Assembly: GCA_032622095.1 (NCBI GenBank)
Contig: CP136061.1
Coordinates: 8,274,447 to 8,338,446, forward strand
Source of the DNA: Siphonodentalium dalli
Lineage: Eukaryota; Mollusca; Scaphopoda; Gadilida; Siphonodentaliidae
Reading direction: 5' to 3'
Length of the DNA: 64,000 nucleotides
Below are positions 1-11,475 of this stretch, piece after piece. The translations under genes and the position numbers were made by a program. The notes under the pieces are model-generated. The model did no database searches. It was not told where the DNA came from and worked only from the letters and a program-made list of their open reading frames with translations. The stretch's first letter is position 1, and each line of letters begins with the position of its first letter.

Positions 1-747
1 ACACATATAATAAACACATATATAATAAACACATATATAATAAACAGATAAATAATAAACACATAGACAATTAACACATATATAATACACAGATATATAA
101 TAAACAGATAGATAATAAACACAAAGATAATAAACAGATATATAATAAACACATAAATAATAAACACATATATAATAAACACGTAGATAATAAACACATA
201 TATAATAAACAGATAGATAATAAACACATATACACTAAACACATATATAATAAACAGATAGATAATTAACATATAGATAATAAACATATATATAATAAAC
301 AGATAGATAATCAACACAAAGGTAATAAACACAAAGATAATAAACATAAATATAATAAACAGATACATAATAAACAGATACATAATAAACACATAGATAA
401 TAAACAGATAGACAATACACTGATATATAATACACAGATAGGTAATAACAGATAGATAATAAACAGATAGATAATACACACATATATAATACACACAGAG
501 ACAGAGATACTAAAAACAGAGATAATACACACAGATATACACAGATATAATACACAGCTAGATAATAAACAGATAGATAATAAACAGATATATAATACAC
601 ACAGATATAATACACACAGAGACAGAGATACTAAAAACAGAGATAATACACACAGAGATACACAGAGATAATACACACAGAGATAATACACACAGATATA
701 ATAAACATATAGAGATAATAAACATAGAGATAGTAAACACATAGATG
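1..747. repeat. 15-bp AT-rich minisatellite
   Basis: Period-15 tandem array of units like TAATAAACACATATA, with variants in which CACATA becomes CAGATA or CACAGA. It runs off the left edge of the window and fades near 747. Because 15 is divisible by three, several minus-strand frames stay open and read as Tyr/Val/Cys/Ser pentapeptides; they show no domain and I do not treat them as coding. Confidence 0.9.
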
Positions 748-1815
748 ATTTTGAATACAAGGTGCGTTGGACCGCATATGTAGGCTGGGTGTGTAAAAAT
801 ACAGTTTTTAGGGAAATAAAGTGTTCCCTCGCGCATCCAGTGACAAACAGAGAAGCATGACCATTCCATTTCTAATATAGAAATGTGATTTTGTTCATGA
901 CTGCGGACACCAGAAAGTAACAAAGAGCACGTCAATTGAAGGCCACGTGAACAATGGAGATAAGTTACATAGTTGGTAAATTTTCTGTGCAGTATTTGAT
1001 GTTTTATTGCAAAGGATATGTATTTATCTGGCGAGTCCGCTTGGAACGTGTACATTTATAGTGTGGGGTATATATTTGTTTATTTTATTTCGATTTTTCA
1101 GATATAATGTTGAAATTCGAGAAACAAAATATCAAAAATCAATTTATTGGAAAACATTATAATTTACCAAGCACACTGCCAGCTACATGTACACATTATG
1201 ATTGTCCAATGACATACATTCTTTCGTTCCCGGACAACTGCACCATAAATACTTTTTGCCCATAAATATTTGCAGGGAAATACCCATTTAAAATTTGTCA
1301 CTTCACCTCCCCCTTACATTTAAATGTAGGTATGTTGTAAACACACGGCCATGCATTAGACAGCTCGGTACACCCACGCATATCTGAGATGTGTATCTGA
1401 TACAACTAGGTCGATATATATCCCGGAGAGAGATCGATGAAGGCGAGGATTGTGGTTGGTGAGTGAACTGACCAGTTGTTGTCAGGACCAACATCTTGAA
1501 ATTAAAGCGTCTGGTCTGTTGACTTTGTTATGCGACTGTCTTCGTTAAGCCATATATCACAGTTTAACATCGTAGTTTTTTTTTAAACTTTTATCTGCCG
1601 AAAATATCTCTAGAAAACATACCAGAGAAAGATTTCCTTGAATACAAGCAGTGTGATATATATTCGGCACGAGTGGAACGATTATCGCCGGGGGAGAGTT
1701 CTTTTGGGGTTTAATCTGTTCTCGAACTGAAGTGTTTTCTGTCTGGTTGGGGACGTGTTATTCACACTAGAACAGTTTATCTATTCTGGATTGGTAAACT
1801 ACACTGACAGTCCAC
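748..1815. other. 5' flank of plus-strand lectin-like gene, no feature recognised
   Basis: Non-repetitive sequence between the 15-bp array and the first coding exon. The 5' untranslated region and promoter of the gene starting at 1816 should lie here, but I see no convincing TATA box or initiator to place a start site. The last stretch, around 1790-1815, shares its ACACTGACAGTC segment with the 52-bp array that follows the exon. Confidence 0.4.
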
Positions 1816-1861
1816 ATGAAGCCGGCATATATTTTAGTGATGCTTGCATTCTGTAGAGCAG
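1816..1861 (+). CDS. Exon 1 (signal peptide) of secreted F-type-lectin-like/PAN gene
   Basis: ATG at 1816 opens 15 codons, MKPAYILVMLAFCRA, plus one base, followed by a perfect donor G|GTAAGT (intron from 1862). A basic residue followed by a hydrophobic core and small residues is what a secretory signal peptide looks like, and ending in phase 1 matches the phase-1 start of the lectin exon at 16796 (G+CT gives Ala). Joined to the exons at 16796, 20679 and 29400 it would give a 247-codon frame. The first intron would be about 14.9 kb. The exon is immediately followed by a 52-bp tandem array that is plainly derived from it. The exon is short, so the call rests on the ATG, the donor, the phase match and the hydrophobic peptide together; no promoter was identified. 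Confidence 0.7.
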
Positions 1862-2930
1862 GTAAGTAACACTGAACGTCGACATGATGCCGGCATATAG
1901 GTTAGTGATGCTAGCAGTTAACACTGAACGTCGACATGATGCGGCATATAGCTTAGTGATGCTAGCAGTTAACACTGAACGTCGACATGATGCCGGAATA
2001 TAGCTTAGTGATGCTAGCAGTTAACAATGAACGTCGACATGATGCCGGCATATAGCTTAGTGATGCTAGCAGTTAACACTGAACGTCGACATGATGCCGG
2101 CATATAGCTTAGTGATGCTAGCATTTAACACTGAACGTCGACATGATGCGGCATATAGCTTAGTGATGCTAGCAGTTAACACTGAACGTCGACATGATGC
2201 CGGCATATAGCTTAGTGATGCTAGCAGTTAACACTGAACGTCGACATGATGCCGGCATATAGCTTAGTGATGCTAGCAGTTAACACTGAACGTCGACATG
2301 ATGCCGGCATATAGCTTAGTGATGCTAGCAGTTAACACTGAACGTCGACATGATGCCGGCATACAGCTTAGTGATGCTAGCAGTTAACACTGAACGTCGA
2401 CATGATGCCGGCATATAGCTTAGTGATGCTAGCAGTTAACACTGAACGTCGACATGATGCCGGCATATAGCTTAGTGATGCTAGCAGTTAACACTGAACG
2501 TCGACATGATGCCGGCATATAGCTTAGTGATGCTAGCAGTTAACACTGAACGTCGACATGATGCCGGCATATAGCTTAGTGATGCTAGCAGTTAACACTG
2601 AACGTCGACATGATGCCGGCATATAGCTTAGTGATGCTAGCAGTTAACACTGAACGTCGACATGATGCCGGCATATAGCTTAGTGATGCTAGCATTTAAC
2701 ACTGAACGTCGACATGAGGCGGCATATAGCTTAGTGATGCTAGCAGTTAACACTGAACGTCGACATGATGCCGGCATATAGCTTAGTGATGCTAGCAGTT
2801 AACACTGAACGTCGACATGATGCCGGCATATAGCTTAGTGATGCTCGCAGTTAACACTGAACGTCGACATGAACACTGATGAAGCCGGCACATTTTGTGA
2901 TGATTGTATTCGGCAGAGTAGCTAAGTGAC
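1862..2930 (+). repeat. 52-bp minisatellite derived from the signal-peptide exon
   Basis: About 19 near-identical copies of a 52-bp unit. Each contains ACATGATGCCGGCATATA, then TTAGTGATGCTAGCA, the same order of words as exon 1 at 1814-1846. The exon's GTAAGT is replaced by GTTAAC in the units, so the donor is not multiplied. A few units are 51 bp (GATGCGGC). The distal edge (2879-2921) holds another, degenerate exon copy beginning ATGAAGCCGGCA, whose donor position reads CTAAGT instead of GTAAGT. The array therefore sits between an intact and a decayed version of the same exon. Confidence 0.92.
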
Positions 2931-4051
2931 GTTCAATATTGCGTTCTCTATAGGCCCCAGGTAAACAAAACGATTTTGATTCTAATTGTATTGCCCAAAC
3001 TAACAAGTATAACACTAACTGATAACAGCTGGTCGCTGTTATATCTCATTTAGTTCAGTGGAAACAAATGTAAACTGGTTAATCACACCGGAATTTTAGT
3101 TTGTGGATTGGTTTTTAAAAAAGTGTTTCAGAAAATATTTAAAACAAAATCTTTGTGGTCCTTGTAGTTTTTTTCTGAGTGAGTTGAATATGTCCAAGAT
3201 GTTTCAAAAAATATTTCTTGAATATGTATGTCACAGGAAAAATGGTTTTGATAACTTGGGTTAAACAGTATATGAACTCACATAATGCTGTGTATAAGTC
3301 TGTGAAATATATGGCTGTTATGTTAGGATGCTGTCAAGTTAATCAGTATGATTTTAATGTGTTCAGGGTTTGAACAAATAATGGTTTGGAAATTGGGTTA
3401 ATTTTATCGGTCAGTAAATTGAATTTAGTGTCACAGTGCTTATGTGATACATAGTTATTATATTTTCAGTAAGTTTTTCTGCCAAAATAATAATCGTATC
3501 CCCACTCCCGGAAGCGCCACGATGTAATCCTACTCCCAGAGGTGTATCCTACTCCCAGCGATAACGGACTATTTATCACAACTTCGCGAGAACGTTCCGA
3601 GTTACGTAATCTTTAAGCCGTTCAACTTCAAGTTCCGCGGATATTCATGTCCAGATTCGAAATGACAGTGAGCAATGACATATCATAGAACTCTGAAGGC
3701 TTATCAACACAATGACATTCTAAACAGTTACTAATTTAATCAATAAAGTGTGTTGTTTGTTTGAAAAATCCGTCGGAAACAATCCCCTTTGAAGTTGGTG
3801 GCAATAGGATAAATCAATCAATGAAATGATGTCACTTTTCTTATATGGGGTAAAATACTATTGCGCGCGCGGCAATAGTAAAAAATCATGAATGAATAGC
3901 GTTATCTATTTACCTTATTTTAGTTGTTATGTTATCATCGCGCGTAATTTTTACGGAAACATTTAGATCAATGTTCGCAATCGGAAACATCTCATCAATG
4001 CATTTTATTAGAGTTTTGTCGTGACAAATTGTTGTGGAAAATATAATAAAC
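2931..4051. other. Intron 1 sequence, nothing recognised
   Basis: AT-rich, non-repetitive sequence inside the inferred first intron of the plus-strand gene. I see no reading frame with a recognisable domain. A short doublet containing CCTACTCCCAG occurs near 3525-3560. Confidence 0.4.
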
Positions 4052-4202
4052 ACAATAGTTAATTGTCATCAGACACGAACGAAGTTTCTCCTCTCGTGAG
4101 ATGCGAGGATTATTTTTCACTCGGTTAGTGCCTCGTGAAAAATAATCCTCGCATCTCACGAAAGGAGAAACTTCGTTCGTCGCTAATTACAGTTAACTAT
4201 TG
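4052..4202. mobile_element. Fold-back / MITE-like hairpin
   Basis: Arms 4075-4120 and 4135-4180 are almost perfect inverted copies (ACGAACGAAGTTTCTCC against its reverse complement) around a 14-bp loop. A second pair of shorter arms lies outside them (ACAATAGTTAA at 4052 and TTAACTATTGT at 4192). The form is that of a miniature inverted-repeat element; no target duplication was resolved, so the superfamily is unknown. Confidence 0.65.
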
Positions 4203-5095
4203 TATATATTTCCGACAGTTTGCTTTATGAGGCTCGTTGCGACCAGAGATAATTATACATGTTTACGAAATATAGATTAATAAGGTCAATGAACATTCAG
4301 TTCTTAAAACAATTACTGTAAACACAAGTCAAATGCCTTCATGAAATCCATGTATACAACGTGTGTTGGTAGACCTTCATCCATGGACTTTGTCCATTTC
4401 CATAGTGTTTTAAGTAGTTGTAGTGTTGTGGCTGTACATGATATGAATCCATATTGACTTTTGTTGTAGAGATTGTTATTGTTTATGTGATCGTAAAGAT
4501 GATTCTTTATGGCTTGCTCAATTCTCTGCTAACTCTTTTAGTTTCGTGGGTGTATGTTACCTGGTCCCTGTGATTTATTGATATTTAGCATCGACAGTTT
4601 GACCCTGGTATGTTCCTCTGTCATCTCCAGGTCCTCAAAAAGATGTTCGTTCATCCTGGGTTCTAACTCAGGTATTTCCCCATGTGGTTCGCTTGTGAAT
4701 ACGCTGGAGAATAATTCTGCAAGTACTTCTGATTTCTCTTTGTCATTAGTGGTGATTGTTCCATCTAGTTTCTTTAGGTTGGCATTAACTTGGCAATCCC
4801 TGTCTTTGTTTATGTTCGTGTTGACACGTAATCGTCTGTCTTTGTTTTTGTTCGTGTTGACACGTAATCGTCTATGTCTTTCTCATGGTACTTCTGTCTC
4901 TGTCTGGTTAGTCTTCTGGCCTGCTATTTCTCTGGTCCAAGTTCTTTATATATAAAGATATATATAACCGTATAATAACACATCACATTTAGCCTGTCGT
5001 GGAGAGCCAGTTAGATATTTGACCATATGTTCATTCCATTACACGATAACGCTACATTGCCATTCTGGTCGTCTGTCTCTGTCTATAAATATAAC

Positions 5096-5305
5096 GAATG
5101 TCTGTTAGTATGAATACTTCATGCATGTAATTCGCCAATGTTTTGTGTGTGTCTGTTAGTGTGAATGCTTCTGGGAGTTTGTTTGTTATAAATGGAAGTC
5201 ATGCATGTTATTCTCCAATGTTATAGATGTGTGTCTGTTAGTATGAATGCTTCTATTTGTATGGTTGTTGTAAATGGAAATCATGTATGTAATTCTCATG
5301 TTCAC
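5096..5305. repeat. Three imperfect tandem copies (~50-80 bp) inside the CR1-like relic
   Basis: TGTCTGTTAGTATGAATGCTTC followed by CATGCATGTAATTC-type sequence recurs at about 5100, 5150 and 5228. It interrupts the minus-strand retrotransposon relic between its linker and RT parts. Confidence 0.6.
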
Positions 5306-5783
5306 CACTTAGATGATGACTGTAAATATGTTGACTTTTGTTACCTGTTTATGTTCTTATAATTTATATTAATTGTATGCATTCTCTAAATATCTCCATG
5401 AATGGAGGAAATAAAGAATATTTATATATATATATGTTGTGGTTATCCTGTGTCCTGTTCTCCATATATCGAGTCCATGACCTGTGTTTTTTATGTACCA
5501 TTGGCATTCGATTGTTAATTCCCCCCGGTTTAGTCCTGTCTGGTACATTCTTGTCAACTATATCCTCTATTATAAGGCAGAATATCTTCCACTGCGTGTT
5601 TATGTCCTCAATGCAATCTGCCATAATTTCCTTCCAGTTCAGATTAAAATCCTCCTTCATATTTTGGTAGTTCCCGGATTCATATTTTTTCTTCCGTACT
5701 GTTGTTTTACTCTCTATATAGAATTTATAGTTGAATGTGATGGTGCAGTGGTCACTTTTCCAAGAGGAATTTTTAGCTTCATG

Positions 5784-5963
5784 TCGCTGATCATATTTTC
5801 CTCATTTGTGAAGACTAGATCAAGGGGAACACCCTTGATCTAGTCTTCACAAAGGAGGAAAATATGATCAGCGACACATACCAGAAGCAACGCGTATCAG
5901 ACTTGGACAAAAGGCGAACAAGCCTTTTGTCCAAGTCTGATACGCGTTGCTTCTGGTATGTGT
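5784..5963. repeat. Two adjacent inverted duplications in endonuclease relic
   Basis: First pair: 5784-5826 against 5832-5874, 43-bp arms with one mismatch and a 5-bp spacer. Second pair: 5874-5915 against 5922-5963, 42-bp arms with a 6-bp spacer. Both arms of each pair are recognisable endonuclease coding sequence, so these are local inverted duplications of element DNA and not a separate MITE. Confidence 0.85.
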
Positions 5964-6129
5964 TGAAACAGGTAGGTTTCCTTTATTGCTTCTATAAAGT
6001 CGTTGTGTCATATAGTGCTTTGTCATTCTCTTCAGTACTGGAATTTGGACTTCGGTAAATTGTTCCAATTACGAGTTTGTCACATTCACTGCGTTGAAAG
6101 CGTATCGCATTTGTCAGACAGTTTGACAA

Positions 6130-6716
6130 AACAATGAACTGCCGCAAAAGCACTGTGCACTGTACCGGCGAACGGACATCTACATGTAAGCTAATGATTT
6201 TTATGACACAGCATTGGCATTAATATTTGTTTGGTTTTTGTACATATAATCCTGTATATGGTGAGAGAGGAATCGTGTAAACTACAAGCATGACTTCACA
6301 CCGGAGAGACTGTTTGTATTTGAGAGCTATTTTGCTAGCGTTCCTGCCATCATTATGTAAATACTGTGAGGTCAGGTGGCACGAGGAGAGATGGCTGTTG
6401 TTTTCGAATGTGTGCCTGGAATCGAAGGAAATAAATAAACTTGCTAATGATAATGATGAATAGCAGCAGTGTGTGTGGATGCGAACTGTGAGAGCTATTT
6501 TGAGATTATGTACGTGTGCGTGGATATGGATACAAGCATCTATTCTATTATTTATACTGATACCTGTTTTAGGAGGTAGCAGGAAGACAGCCCGATAGGG
6601 CTAGGCTACCCCCGACAATATACTGATTTACCTTATTATGTATTTCTGCCATTGTATAAATCATGTATATTGTAAATAAATTATCCTATCCTATCCTACT
6701 GTGTTGCCACTGTCGG
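6130..6716 (+). mobile_element. 3' end fragment of satellite-associated non-LTR family, (TATCC)n tail
   Basis: The last ~170 bp match the 3' untranslated ends of the elements at 44.8 kb and 56.7 kb in layout: a GC-rich stem enclosing AGGAAGACAG (6572-6613), then CCCGACAATATAC, then TGTATATTGTAAATAAATTATCC and a TATCC repeat. The 5' limit of the fragment is uncertain; 6130-6540 may be unrelated. Confidence 0.7.
6572..6613 (+). other. 3'-UTR stem-loop of non-LTR element (copy 3)
   Basis: GGAGGTAGC pairs with GCTACCCCC around a loop beginning AGGAAGACAG, with an inner AGCCC/GGGCT stem capped by GATA. The paired bases differ from the other two copies while pairing is kept. Confidence 0.65.
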
Positions 6717-7854
6717 ACAGTTATCTTGACAACATTCGGAAAAATGCATCGTTACTGATATCACATAATACTGTTTTGCCAATAAACAAAACACCAAAAG
6801 AAAACATCTAGCTTCTCCGGGCTACTTACTTTAAATTAGTGCAGCATTTCCTGCATTAAAGCCAAGCTAGCTATACCAGTACACTAATCAAACATAACAT
6901 GATCCCTGGCACAGAATATTGACTCAAAGGCATTACCCCATGTAAATAACTAACTATTGATTCAACACAATCTATTGAAAGCTTGAAGAGCAATACAGTG
7001 CGGAAATGAGTGTAATATGTGTTGCCAACCATGAATGTATTATTGCGGATGAGAAACCAGACTATGTCACTGGCTGCGCAGTGGAATAAGCCAAAAATAA
7101 CAACCGAACTTGGGAAATACGTGTATGTTCGAAGCATCAACAAGCCATTTTGAATAGATTAACCAAACACAATCTCTGCAGACAAAAAAACAAATACCAT
7201 AGACGGGTTCTAACCATGGTCATGCATGATATTGCAGTGTGTAACAGGGAATATCGCGCGTCATACGCAATACGACGCCCGTATGTAGCAGGTGCTTCGT
7301 TTTGTTTGTAGTATAAATGCAATATCGACAAAGCTATATTGTGTATTGATGTTAGACCATAATGCTTTTCGAAACAATGTTGTTTCCCCAACGCGTGGTT
7401 CTACTCTCTACTGCGTGTGTGGAATCGATGCTATAAACCAGCTCCGTGACTGTTGTCTGAACACCCACTCTCCCTCTTCACGTGAATGTAGCCTCAACAA
7501 TAACTGTCGTAAATGCTTTTGTAGTGATCCACCCTCTGCAGTTGATAATTCTAGTCTCGTTGCATTGTATTCTGAAGATGTCCATTTGATTCTGCGACAA
7601 TGGATAGTCTCAACAACTTCAGCGTCAATGATGCTAAGGCGCAGGCGAGTGGATTATTCCTCCTGGAGGACCACTATTTTTGCATAGCGAACGATGCGTT
7701 ATTTATTATATTATATCGAATATTGGTGTCTATTCTCAAACAATTTATGTGTCTCATTTTGTCACATTTGTATTTACCGTGACATTTGGTAACCGGTTTC
7801 AGATTTTACAATTTACACCAATAGTTTGGACGGGGATCATAACTAGTAAGGGCC
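6717..7854. other. Intron 1 sequence, one short dispersed repeat
   Basis: No gene recognised. The piece around 7655-7690 (CCTCCTGGAGGACCACTATT) matches the hairpin element at 62939-63048, which suggests a diverged member of that family. Open frames here carry no recognisable domain. Confidence 0.4.
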
Positions 7855-9085
7855 GTCACTCTGGTCCACCCATGGCTCGTGGTCACTATGGCACATGCCC
7901 CAGAGTACCAGTCGATGAGGGGCGGTAGCCCTCCCCGGCTGTCACTCTGGCCTACCCCCATGTATATGGCCACCGAGAAGTGGTTGGATTAGAGTGACCA
8001 CGAGCCCAGGGGTGGGCCAGAGTGACAACAAGCCCATGGCGAGCCGTAGTGTCCATGAGCCCAGGGGTGGGCCAGAATGACCACGAACCCATGGTGGGCC
8101 GGAATGACCATGAGCCCATGGGTGGGTCAGAGTGACCACGAGCCCAGGGGTGGACCAGAATGATAACGAGCCCAGGGGTGGGCCAGAGTGACAACGACCC
8201 CAGGGTGGGTCAGAGTGACCAGGAGCATAGGGTGGGTCAGAGTGAAAACGAGCCCAGGTGTGGGCCAGGGTGATCACGAGCCCAGGGGTGGGTCAGGGTG
8301 ATCACGAGCCCATGGTTGCGAGAGTGATCACCTGCCCAGGGTTGGCCAGTGTGAACACATGGATGGGCCATATTCAAGGAGATTCACAAACTATTTTGAC
8401 ATAAAAGTAACACAGTTCGCGAACATTCCGAGTTCTCGGCTTCTAAAGATAGTGTGGTAGGCGTAGGGCGTTCCGATCTGTACACATTGAATATTTAAGA
8501 CGAGACATCGGGACGTTAGCGAACAGTCTTACTTTACCAGTGCATTTTTTAACAAAAGCGAAAGTCTTCAAACATATATTCGAAGACTGGAGCGTTGTAA
8601 AATGTACTATCGTATGTAAGAGTAATGTTCTAGCGTAAATTATGCAATATATGTATTGCTAATGGTAATACTGGTACTTTCCCTGACAGAAAATTAACAT
8701 ATTTCGCGAACATTCCGAGTTCTCGGCTTCTAGTGACAGGGTGGTATGCGAAGGGCGATCCGCTTCACTGTACACACTGGCTTTAGAAGACGATAAATCG
8801 GGACATTGGCGAAATGTGTTACTTTACCAGTGCATTTGTAACAGAAGTGAAAGTACAATTTTATGTAAGAGTAATGTTTTAGCGTAAAGTAAGTAACACA
8901 GTTCGCGAACATTCTGAGTTCTCGGCTTCTATGGACAGCGCGGTACGCGAACTCGGGATGTTCACGAAATGTGAAACTTTACCAGTGTATTTTTAACAAC
9001 AGCGAACATTTCGAATATATATTCGAAGACGGTAGCGTTGTGAGATGTACAATTTTTGGCAGATTATTGGGTGGCCCTGAAAAGG
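7855..9085. repeat. Left arm of outer inverted repeat
   Basis: Reverse-complementary, with gaps, to 13670-14640. The arm has three parts in order: a 28-bp G-rich array, repeated blocks with GTTCGCGAACATTCCGAG and CTCGGCTTCTA (8410, 8705 and 8900), and an inner edge GGGTGGCCCTGA whose partner TCAGGGCCACCC lies at 13675. The two arms flank the 3.6-kb palindromic element. Confidence 0.75.
7930..8362. repeat. 28-bp minisatellite (CACGAGCCCAGGGGTGGGCC)
   Basis: About 15 imperfect copies of a roughly 28-bp unit, CACGAGCCCAGGGGTGGGCC plus AGAGTGAC. The same array occurs in opposite orientation at 14150-14640. Open frames in it are Pro/Gly/Trp-rich repeats without a domain. Confidence 0.88.
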
Positions 9086-9868
9086 GTCGTTTGTGTGTTT
9101 TATAACATGTTATCTATATAATGTGTCTTGATGAATTCTAATTCCTCCTCATTCGCATTGAACCGTGATAAAACTATTCCCATAATGAGTGGTGGAATCA
9201 TAGCTTTCTGTATGTTACCACCTTCCACTGGAAGATTATCTGAGATACCCCTTCTGTGATCAGAACCAGATCTTCCTCCGTAGAAGAGCTGCCGCTGCAT
9301 GCAGCAACATGTATGTTGTACCGATCTAGACTACGTCGCATGTACCGTATGGCATGAATGCGTTAGGGTTTGAAGCCCACAGCGTAGAGACAGTAGTGAA
9401 AAGTTGAAAAAACTTCGCATCTATGTCATACACTGCCCATAACACCAAATCCCTCTGATCCAATACCCGGATAACTCTCGCATTAGAACCAAGAACAGGA
9501 TCGATGTTTTCCATCGTGGACAAATGGTGAATTGAAAGGGGATTTGTTTATATGTGAAATGCGCGGACCTCTGAGAAACTACTTCTCGAACATTGATACC
9601 AAAATGTGAAAACATGATATGATTTACTCATGCTTTTTGCTTGTGTCAAAAATCCATAAAAGAGTGATCCACCATTGTATTCAACAGTGATTAAAAAATA
9701 AAATAAAATAACACAAAAAAGATGACTCTGAGATTAGGTTGTACATTTCACAACGGAATCGACTTCGAGTACACTCAAAACATTCTCATTTTATTTTCTG
9801 TACCACAAAAAAAAAACGCCCAGTTTTACAGCTTATCCCTGGTGCATGATACATTTGTTGTCGCTTAG
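9086..9868. other. Segment between outer arm and palindromic element, unresolved
   Basis: Two short minus-strand open frames (9100-9300, about 66 codons; 9326-9523, about 65 codons) lie next to each other. Neither shows a motif I recognise, and no splice pattern connects them convincingly. They could be remnants of a transposase or unrelated. Confidence 0.3.
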
Positions 9869-10086
9869 GCCCGTTCCAAACGACGGATTTTTGTCGACTC
9901 GAATCTAATTGTATTAAATCCGTCGGTGATGCGTCTGCGGTCGATTTTGTTACAGACGGACGCATCTTTGTCGCGTCGAATCTAATACATCGGTCGATTT
10001 ATTTAAAGGTGGATTCCCGGTTACCGTCAAAAATGGGTCACGCGTAGATATAGAGGCCTATATATACCGGTATATGTTATACATAT

Positions 10087-10570
10087 TTGTCCCCACATCC
10101 GGTTGTAACTAGCAATCTGATTGGCTACAACGCCACGTTTAAATCACCATGTCCCCGTCACCCTTGACAGCTGGGTATAAGAAAACGTGCGCCAAACATC
10201 GGGGGTATATGAGCACGAGAAACATCGGGGGTATATGCATGACCCTTTAACTGGCAGTTTCCACCAATCGTGACGTTGCTCTCGCACGCCGAATTTGACG
10301 TCACCTGACGCCGGGTCCTTAGGTCAGCTACTGAATTATTCTTATTGGTGTGAATTAATCGGACAACCTATGAAAAAAACACTTAAATTAAGGAGACATG
10401 GTTCTTGTTGTGGGGATAAAATCGTTATCTCCGGCAACGTCGTGGGGTACATGGAGATTTAATACCTGGATGTCTCTTTGTTAACCCCTCGGCTCCGCAT
10501 CGGGGTTCAAAATCGACATCCAGGTATTAAATCTCCATGTACCCCCGATGTTGCCGAAGATAACTAATAA
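10087..10570. mobile_element. Nested insertion in left arm of the palindrome
   Basis: Comparing the two arms of the palindrome, about 480 bp between TATACATA (left of 10087) and ATATACTAAAATACAG (10570) have no counterpart in the right arm near 13230. The inserted piece contains its own inverted repeat: arms 10424-10474 and 10515-10564 (CTACATGG-type sequence flanking GATTTAATACCTGGATGTC). This is a later insertion into one arm. Confidence 0.6.
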
Positions 10571-10764
10571 TATACTAAAATACAGTATAAATTATATAAA
10601 TATATATGCGCGACTGCAGCGCGAATATATGTGCTCAGGTATATGAGGATGTATATAGTACATGCATGTATATAATATACTATAATAGGAGCTATAAATA
10701 AATGTTATATCGTGCAACCAATTGCCATCTATATATGTGTATACCATGCATGTAAATACCGGTA

Positions 10765-11475
10765 TACAAGAATTATTATAAATCAGAGACTACCACCCCC
10801 TACCACTTATAATAAGGATTACCGGAATATATTAATTATTATAAATCATAGGCCACCACCCTATATCCTTTATAATAAGGAATACCGGTATATATGAATT
10901 ATTATAATTCATAGGCTACTATCCATACCCCTCATAATAAGTAATACCGGTTTATATGAATTATTATAAATCTGACGCTACCACTCTGCCCCTTATTATA
11001 AGGAATACAGGAATATATTAATTATTATAAATCATAGGCTACCACCCTACATTCTTTATAATAAGGAATATCGTTATCTATGAATATTATAAACCATAGG
11101 CTACTATCCCTACCCCTCATAATAAGTAATACCGGTATATATAACATATTATAAATCATAGGCTACCACTCTGCCCCTTATAATAAGTAATACCGGAATA
11201 TATGAATTATTATAAATAAGAGGTTACCACCCATATACCCATCATAACAAGTAATGTCGGTATATATGAATTATTATTAATCAGTGGTACCACCCCTACC
11301 CCTTATAATAAGTAATACCGGTATATATTAATTATTATACATCAGAGACTACCACCCCTATCCCTTACAATAAGGAATATCGGTCTATATGAATTACTAT
11401 AAATCAGTTGCTACAACCCATATCCCTTATATCGGTATATATGAATTATTATAATTCATTGATAATATATCCATT
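10765..11475. repeat. ~60-bp AT-rich array, left arm
   Basis: About a dozen units of roughly 60 bp of the type AATACCGGTATATATGAATT, ATTATAAATCATAGGCTACC, ACCCCTTATAATAAG. Mirrored at 12355-13065. Confidence 0.85.

Larger units (their letters stand above)
4325..6080 (-). pseudogene. Broken CR1-like non-LTR retrotransposon (EN-RT relic)
   Basis: Read on the minus strand in several frames, this stretch has consecutive pieces of an endonuclease/reverse-transcriptase polyprotein. From 6065 down to 5920 comes a GTIYRSPNSS-type endonuclease segment, then PLDLVFTNE and SDHC (5840-5750), which are the C-terminal endonuclease motifs. From 5660 to 5370 comes the linker with KNVPDR and RSWTRYMENRT. From 4790 to 4530 comes DGTITTNDKEK...LFSSVFTSE and NKSQGPGNIHPR, and from 4500 to 4325 comes QYGF followed by LDFSKAFD-like MDFMKAFD. 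Stops and frameshifts are frequent. The GDFN segment and the NYRP region between the last two pieces are missing, and the relic ends just after KAFD, so the YADD box is absent. Two inverted duplications (5784-5963) scramble the endonuclease. The family is distinct from the intact element at 40948-44913. Confidence 0.85.

Noticed and set aside
235-1055. Minus-strand frames with YYICVYYLS repeats
   Set aside because: Translation of the 15-bp array; composition and repetition only.
4554-5843. Plus-strand open frames of 60-133 codons
   Set aside because: They are antisense to the minus-strand EN-RT relic, which has recognisable motifs.
9100-9615. Minus-strand frames as a transposase of the palindromic element
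   Set aside because: They lie outside the element's terminal repeats and show no transposase motif.
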